In this document: one piece after another, positions 14,131 through 17,872 of the stretch | Layout of the letters: every line of letters begins with the position of its first letter | Numbering within the stretch: position 1 is the first letter of the stretch | Origin: Candidatus Bipolaricaulota bacterium | GTDB taxonomy: Bacteria; Bipolaricaulota; Bipolaricaulia; RBG-16-55-9; DRXL01 | Length of the DNA stretch: 17,872 nt | Reading direction: 5' to 3' | Assembly: GCA_026414955.1 (NCBI GenBank) | Contig: JAOAIA010000026.1 | Location: 1 to 17,872 of the forward strand | Made by a program: the position numbers and the translations under genes | The notes under the pieces: model-generated | What the model saw: the letters and a program-made list of their open reading frames with translations, nothing else | Told to the model about the DNA's origin: nothing | Database searches by the model: none

Positions 14131-14136
14131 TTTATA
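14131..14136 (-). promoter_or_regulatory. -10 box of prfA, nearly leaderless
   Basis: TATAAA on the minus strand ends 9 nt before the prfA ATG, so the transcript would start about 3 nt before or at the coding region. The -35 at 18-nt spacing would be TTAGCG (14155-14160), a poor match that overlaps the nadB -35 region on the other strand. Confidence 0.45.
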
Positions 14137-14151
14137 TCACAACGCCAGTCC

Positions 14152-14181
14152 TTGCGCTAATACAGCACATATCTGTATAAT
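14152..14181 (+). promoter_or_regulatory. Promoter of the nadBCA operon, short leader
   Basis: A perfect TATAAT (14176-14181), extended by a TG (TGTATAAT), lies 18 nt after TTGCGC (14152-14157). The start should be near 14188, leaving about 6 nt before the nadB ATG at 14194, with no Shine-Dalgarno site. I saw no NiaR- or NrtR-like operator that I could defend. Confidence 0.6.
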
Positions 14182-14193
14182 GAGACGACGCGT

Positions 14194-15744
14194 ATGAACG
14201 CTCCTGAAAGCGATTTTCTCGTCATCGGCGCGGGGCTGGCCGGACTCTACGCCGCCCTCCGGGCAGCCGACTATGGGCGTGTCTGCCTGCTCACCAAGAC
14301 GAGCATCTCCGAGACGAATTCCGCGTGGGCGCAAGGGGGCATCGCCGCGGCTGTAGATGAGAACGACTCCCCGCAACTCCATCGCGAAGATACTCTCAGA
14401 GCCGGACGGGGGCTGTGCGATGAGCGCGCCGTAGACGTCTTGGTGCGTGAGGGGCCACGGTGCATTAAAGAATTAGACCATTTAGGGGTCGCGTTCGACC
14501 GGACGCCGTCGGGCTACGAACTGGGGCGCGAGGGCGGCCACAGCCGCCGTCGCATCGTCCACGCCGGAGGCAGCTCGACCGGGCAGCGCGTCGTCGCTCG
14601 ACTCTCAGAGCTTGTCTTGCAAAACCCCAATATTCAGCTGATAGAGCACACGCCGGTCATCGAGCTGTTGGCCACCGACGGGACGTGCATCGGTGCACGG
14701 GTTGCACGCGAGCAGGTTACCCAGATCGTGCTGGCCCGCGTCACGATTCTCGCGACCGGTGGAGCAGCGGCGCTCTATCAACGCACGACCAATCCCCCCG
14801 GCGCCACCGGCGAGGGGATCGCCCTGGCGTATCTGGCTGGAGCCGAGCTGGCCGATCTCGAATTCATTCAGTTTCATCCCACGGCGCTGGCTGTCCCTGG
14901 CGCGCGCAGCTTTCTCATCAGCGAGGCCGTGCGCGGCGAAGGCGCGTATCTGCTCAACCCCCAAGGGGAACGGTTCATGATCACATACGATGAGCGCGCT
15001 GAGCTGGCCCCGCGCGATATCGTCGCCCGCGCGATCTTCGAGGAGATGCGAAAATCCAAGGCCGATCATGTCTTTCTGAGCTTGCGCCATCTCGATCCCA
15101 AGTTGGTGCGCGCGCGCTTCGCCAATATCTATGAGACGTGCCTCCAGCACGGGCTTGATATAACGCGCGATCTTATCCCGGTTGCACCGGCGGCGCATTA
15201 CACTATTGGTGGCGTGCGCACGGATCTATGGGCCGAAACGACAGTGAAAAATCTCTTCGCTATCGGGGAGGTCTCGTGCACGGGTGTGCACGGCGCGAAT
15301 CGCTTGGCGAGCAACTCGCTCTTGGAGTGTCTGGTCTTTGCGCGGCGGGCGGTCGAAGCCGCGGTTCGCCATAAGTTCGCGAGTTCACGAGTTCAACAGT
15401 TTGAGGGTTCAAGAACTTGCGAACCCGTGACCCCGCGAACTCCCGAACTCTCTTGGGTAAAACAGCTCATGACCGAGCACGTCGGGTTGGTGCGAGATCG
15501 CGCGGGCTTAGAATACGCCATCCAAGAGCTGAGCGCTCTTGAAGCGAAAAGCTCCGGGCTTTTGAGAGACCAAGCATTGGTCGCGCGGCTGATCGCCCAG
15601 AGCGCGCTCTTCCGCACCGAGACACGCGGGGTTCATGTTCGCGCGGATTTTCCCAACGAAGACCCCACTTGGCAGGCGCACATTATCGTCCAGAAAGATC
15701 GCCCCTTGCGCTTAGAGAAACAACTACAGACGGAGTCGCCATGA
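14194..15744 (+). CDS. nadB: L-aspartate oxidase
   Basis: This flavoenzyme oxidises L-aspartate to iminoaspartate, the first step of de novo NAD synthesis. The 516-residue protein has the FAD-binding GAGLAGLYAAL (12-22), TNSAWAQGGIAAA (41-53), the active-site GREGGHSRRRIVHAGG (111-126), the substrate-site stretch FIQFHPTAL (224-232), SEAVRGEGAYL and, near residues 355-380, GEVSCTGVHGANRLASNSLLE. The C-terminal helical domain begins around residue 420. Residues 394-419, between the flavin part and that domain, are encoded by a GAGTTC-rich palindromic repeat (15374-15450) inserted in frame. No Shine-Dalgarno site precedes the ATG; the promoter lies 12 nt upstream. The stop overlaps the nadC ATG (ATGA). 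Identification is secure from the motifs and the nadC-nadA neighbours. Confidence 0.97.
   Translation: MNAPESDFLVIGAGLAGLYAALRAADYGRVCLLTKTSISETNSAWAQGGIAAAVDENDSPQLHREDTLRAGRGLCDERAVDVLVREGPRCIKELDHLGVAFDRTPSGYELGREGGHSRRRIVHAGGSSTGQRVVARLSELVLQNPNIQLIEHTPVIELLATDGTCIGARVAREQVTQIVLARVTILATGGAAALYQRTTNPPGATGEGIALAYLAGAELADLEFIQFHPTALAVPGARSFLISEAVRGEGAYLLNPQGERFMITYDERAELAPRDIVARAIFEEMRKSKADHVFLSLRHLDPKLVRARFANIYETCLQHGLDITRDLIPVAPAAHYTIGGVRTDLWAETTVKNLFAIGEVSCTGVHGANRLASNSLLECLVFARRAVEAAVRHKFASSRVQQFEGSRTCEPVTPRTPELSWVKQLMTEHVGLVRDRAGLEYAIQELSALEAKSSGLLRDQALVARLIAQSALFRTETRGVHVRADFPNEDPTWQAHIIVQKDRPLRLEKQLQTESP
15374..15450. repeat. GAGTTC-rich palindromic repeat inside nadB
   Basis: GAGTTCACGAGTTC (15381-15394) pairs with 15437-15450 with two mismatches, and GTTCGCGAGTTC (15375-15386) pairs with 15413-15424 with one mismatch. 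GTTC or GAAC units recur along the whole element. It keeps the nadB frame open and encodes a polar, serine/threonine/proline-containing stretch (residues 394-419) in a linker where family members vary in length. Its repetitive composition is unlike the surrounding nadB codons. Confidence 0.75.
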
Positions 15745-16586
15745 GCGAGCTAGATACTCTTCTGGTTCGAGAGATCATCGAGAGGGCCTTGCGCGAGGAC
15801 CTTGGCTCCGGGGACGTGACGACCGAAGCGATCTGCGAGCCGAATCAGAGGGGCCGAGCCGTCATTCGCGCCAAAGAGCCGTGCGTCGTCGCGGGCATCC
15901 CTATCGTGCAGATGATCTTTACTCTGCTCGATCCCACCATCACTGTTCGTGCGCCTGTGCGCGATGGCGACCGACTCACTGCCGGGCAGACCATCACTGA
16001 GCTGGAGGGACGCGTGCGGGCGATCTTGACCGGCGAGCGCACGGCGCTCAATCTCTTGCAGAGACTGAGTGGGCTCGCAACCCTCACAGCGCGCTACGTC
16101 GAGGCTGTCAAAGATTTCCCAGCGAAAATCTTAGATACGCGCAAGACCGCGCCGGGACTGAGAATCTTAGATAAATACGCTGTGAGAGTCGGAGGCGGGC
16201 AGAATCACCGGCTGGGGCTGTACGACGGCGTGCTGATTAAGACCAATCACATCCGTGCTGCTGGGGGCATCGCCAAAGCTATCGAGCGCGCACGGCGCTC
16301 AGCCCCGACGACGCTCAAGATCGAAGTCGAAGTGAAAAATCTCACAGAACTTCAAGAAGCATTAGAAGCGCGAGCTGATATTATTATGATGGACAATATG
16401 GCTCTTGAAGAGATACGTGAGGCCGTCAAGATCGTCGGGGGGCGTGCCTTGCTTGAGGCCTCCGGCGGCGTTACTTTAGACAATGTGCGCGAGATCGCTG
16501 CGACGGGGGTAGATTGTATCTCTATCGGTGCGCTCACGCACTCGGTCAAAGCCATTGATATGCATCTGGAGGTGCTTGCGCCATGA
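15741..16586 (+). CDS. nadC: Nicotinate-nucleotide pyrophosphorylase (carboxylating), quinolinate phosphoribosyltransferase
   Basis: This enzyme converts quinolinate and PRPP into nicotinate mononucleotide, CO2 and pyrophosphate, the third step of the pathway. The 281-residue protein has the N-terminal LREDLGSGDVTT (17-28) and GERTALNLLQRLSG (98-111). It also has the phosphate-binding DTRKTAPGLR (132-141), KYAVRVGGGQNHRLGLYD (145-162), KTNH (167-170), MDN (217-219) and EASGG (239-243). The length is normal. The ATG at 15741 is chosen because it overlaps the nadB stop as ATGA, with CGGAG upstream; the longer reading from 15669 would overlap nadB by 76 nt. Its own stop overlaps the nadA ATG in the same way. 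The tight coupling shows a single translated operon. Confidence 0.97.
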   Translation: MSELDTLLVREIIERALREDLGSGDVTTEAICEPNQRGRAVIRAKEPCVVAGIPIVQMIFTLLDPTITVRAPVRDGDRLTAGQTITELEGRVRAILTGERTALNLLQRLSGLATLTARYVEAVKDFPAKILDTRKTAPGLRILDKYAVRVGGGQNHRLGLYDGVLIKTNHIRAAGGIAKAIERARRSAPTTLKIEVEVKNLTELQEALEARADIIMMDNMALEEIREAVKIVGGRALLEASGGVTLDNVREIAATGVDCISIGALTHSVKAIDMHLEVLAP

Positions 16587-17533
16587 CCGTCGTCGAACAA
16601 CTTGAGATCGCACAAGAGATCAAAAGACTCAAAGCCGAGAAGAACGCTGTGATCTTGGCGCATAACTATCAGCTCCCAGAAGTGCAAGATACCGCTGATT
16701 TTATCGGGGATTCGCTGGGGCTGTCGCAAGCCGCGGCCAAGACCGATGCTGATATTATTGTCTTCTGCGGCGTGCATTTTATGGCCGAGACCGCTTCTAT
16801 TATCTGTCCAGAGAAAAAAGTCCTGCTGCCCGATCTGGAGGCAGGCTGCTCGCTCGCTGCGACGATCAACGCCGAACAGTTACGCCAGTGGAAAGCCGAG
16901 CATCCCAACGCTGTCGTCGTCTCGTATGTGAACACGACCGCCGAAGTGAAGGCTGAGTCAGATTACTGTTGCACGTCGACGAACGCGCTCAAAGTCGTGC
17001 AGGCGATTCCTCCAGACAAAGAGATCCTCTTTCTGCCGGATATGTTCTTGGGCGCGTACATTCAGAGGGTGACGGGGCGGAAGATGCACATCTGGCCGGG
17101 GGAGTGTCACGTGCACGCGGGGATTCGCCCCAGAGATATAGACGCGATGCGCGCGGCGCACCCTGAGGCTGAGCTGCTCGTCCATCCTGAATGCGGCTGC
17201 TCGTCGTCGTGCATGTACTATCAAGCAACGGGGGATTTGAAGGGCGAAGTGCACATTCTCTCGACGGAGGGCATGGTCAGGCATGCGCGCCAAAGCGCAG
17301 CGAACGAATTCATTGTCGCTACAGAGATCGGGATTCTGCACCGACTCAAGAAAGAGACCTCAGGCAAGACGTTCTATCCGGCCAACGAGCGCGCGATCTG
17401 CGAGTACATGAAGAAGATTACGCTCGACAAAGTCTTGAGATCGCTGCGCGAAGAGATCTACGAGATTCGCGTGCCGGAGCCAACAGCCAGCAAAGCCCGA
17501 AGAGCGATTGAGCGCATGCTCGCGATCGTGTAG
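16583..17533 (+). CDS. nadA: Quinolinate synthase, [4Fe-4S] enzyme
   Basis: This enzyme condenses iminoaspartate, made by NadB, with dihydroxyacetone phosphate to form quinolinate. It uses an oxygen-sensitive [4Fe-4S] cluster. The 316-residue protein shows AHNYQLPEVQDTADFIGDSL (26-45), FCGVHFMAET (61-70) and NTTAEVKAESDYCCTSTNA (117-135). Judged by comparison with E. coli NadA (C113, C200, C297), the three cluster cysteines are C89 (LEAGCSL), C175 (WPGECHVH) and C273 (AICEYMKKITL). It also carries HPECGCSSSC (201-210), extra cysteines known in a longer subgroup of NadA proteins, so this is not unique. GGAGGTG lies 8 nt before the ATG. Its TAG stop is 2 nt from the stop of the converging membrane-protein gene. 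Confidence 0.97.
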   Translation: MTVVEQLEIAQEIKRLKAEKNAVILAHNYQLPEVQDTADFIGDSLGLSQAAAKTDADIIVFCGVHFMAETASIICPEKKVLLPDLEAGCSLAATINAEQLRQWKAEHPNAVVVSYVNTTAEVKAESDYCCTSTNALKVVQAIPPDKEILFLPDMFLGAYIQRVTGRKMHIWPGECHVHAGIRPRDIDAMRAAHPEAELLVHPECGCSSSCMYYQATGDLKGEVHILSTEGMVRHARQSAANEFIVATEIGILHRLKKETSGKTFYPANERAICEYMKKITLDKVLRSLREEIYEIRVPEPTASKARRAIERMLAIV

Positions 17534-17535
17534 GC

Positions 17536-17859
17536 CTACTGAGACTTTGACGGCCTAGGGGACTGGATCTCGCTCCTACGCTTGATGATATAGCCCCATA
17601 CGGCAAGATACGCAAGGCCTATGAACACCCGCATCCAGGGATAGAGAGGATTTGGTTCACCAAAGAGTTCGTTCATGAGGCACCAGGGAAGCACCCAAAC
17701 CGATGTTATGATTCCATCTATCCATAAGAATATCTTTGCAAAGCGTGGATATCTCTTCACAGACTGGGGAAAATTTTGCACTGCGATAAACCATTGAAAT
17801 ATCAAGACCAACGCAAGCCCAAAAGGCCACCAAATGTCATTGATCTCTCTTACAATCAT
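17536..17859 (-). CDS. Small membrane protein of unknown function
   Basis: I do not recognise this family. The 107-residue product has three clear hydrophobic stretches at about 9-27 (WWPFGLALVLIFQWFIAV), 43-63 (IFLWIDGIITSVWVLPWCLMN) and 72-92 (LYPWMRVFIGLAYLAVWGYII). A basic tail rich in Arg, Ser and Pro (KRRSEIQSPRPSKSQ) probably faces the cytoplasm. It is rich in tryptophan. The start is uncertain: no Shine-Dalgarno site is visible before the ATG at 17859, and the frame stays open to the window edge 13 nt further on, so the gene may begin outside. It converges on nadA with 2 nt between stop codons. Reality as a gene is likely from the helix pattern and the tail, but not certain. Confidence 0.65.
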   Translation of the reverse strand: MIVREINDIWWPFGLALVLIFQWFIAVQNFPQSVKRYPRFAKIFLWIDGIITSVWVLPWCLMNELFGEPNPLYPWMRVFIGLAYLAVWGYIIKRRSEIQSPRPSKSQ

Positions 17860-17872
17860 TGCTCTTGTGGCC

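Noticed and set aside
14605..15198. Minus-strand open frame of 197 codons opposite nadB
   Set aside because: It is a shadow of the well-supported nadB frame in GC-rich DNA.
17183..17213. Extra cysteines HPECGCSSSC in NadA as a new metal site
   Set aside because: As I recall, a longer NadA subgroup in several phyla shares this stretch, so it is a known variant rather than a novelty.

Overview
The window carries ordinary chromosomal genes of a moderately GC-rich, uncultured-type bacterium. It shows no phage, plasmid, CRISPR or insertion-sequence genes. Several features point to a bacterium rather than an archaeon: sigma70-like promoters (TTGACA and TATAAT-type boxes about 17 nt apart), bacterial release factor RF1, Shine-Dalgarno sites (GGAGG) and the NadB-NadC-NadA route to NAD. 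Tat and Sec export signals and cysteine pairs on the outer face of the transporter suggest oxidative folding outside the membrane. I cannot name the phylum from this sequence alone; a thermophilic candidate-phylum lineage is a guess.

Layout. Positions 1-1102 hold an MscS-type channel on the plus strand, whose stop codon abuts the end of the next block. Positions 1103-10441 are one long minus-strand block, read from right to left: aldehyde dehydrogenase, iron-dependent alcohol dehydrogenase, SCP-2-like lipid-binding protein, enolase-superfamily dehydratase/racemase, a Tat-exported Liv-type binding protein, two permeases (LivH, LivM) and two ATPases (LivG, LivF). Gaps are short, and a good promoter lies just upstream of the aldehyde dehydrogenase. 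This looks like an uptake-and-oxidation operon for a small organic compound, probably an alcohol, aldehyde or hydroxy/amino acid; the substrate cannot be read from sequence. Positions 10544-11181 hold a NYN-domain nuclease gene broken by a one-base frameshift. Positions 11403-11624 hold tRNA-Ile(GAT) and tRNA-Ala(TGC), the pair usually found inside rRNA operons but here with their own promoter and no rRNA in view. Positions 11733-12971 encode a secreted Asp-box (BNR/sialidase-fold) protein. Positions 13051-14121 (minus) hold prfA, divergent from the translationally coupled nadB-nadC-nadA operon (14194-17533, plus), which makes quinolinate and then nicotinate mononucleotide. A small membrane protein closes the window on the minus strand.

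Three kinds of palindromic repeat are scattered through the block. A GGGGAGAGGGG-type hairpin occurs three times between genes (about 4549, 8909 and 12981). A GCACGGAA-rich inverted repeat lies at 7261-7348. A GAGTTC-rich palindrome lies in frame inside nadB (15374-15450). The observations most worth following are a five-cysteine cluster beside a divergent signature motif in LivG, the in-frame repeat in nadB, paired cysteines in every outward-facing transporter part, and near-leaderless promoters. I did not find a clearly new multi-gene system.
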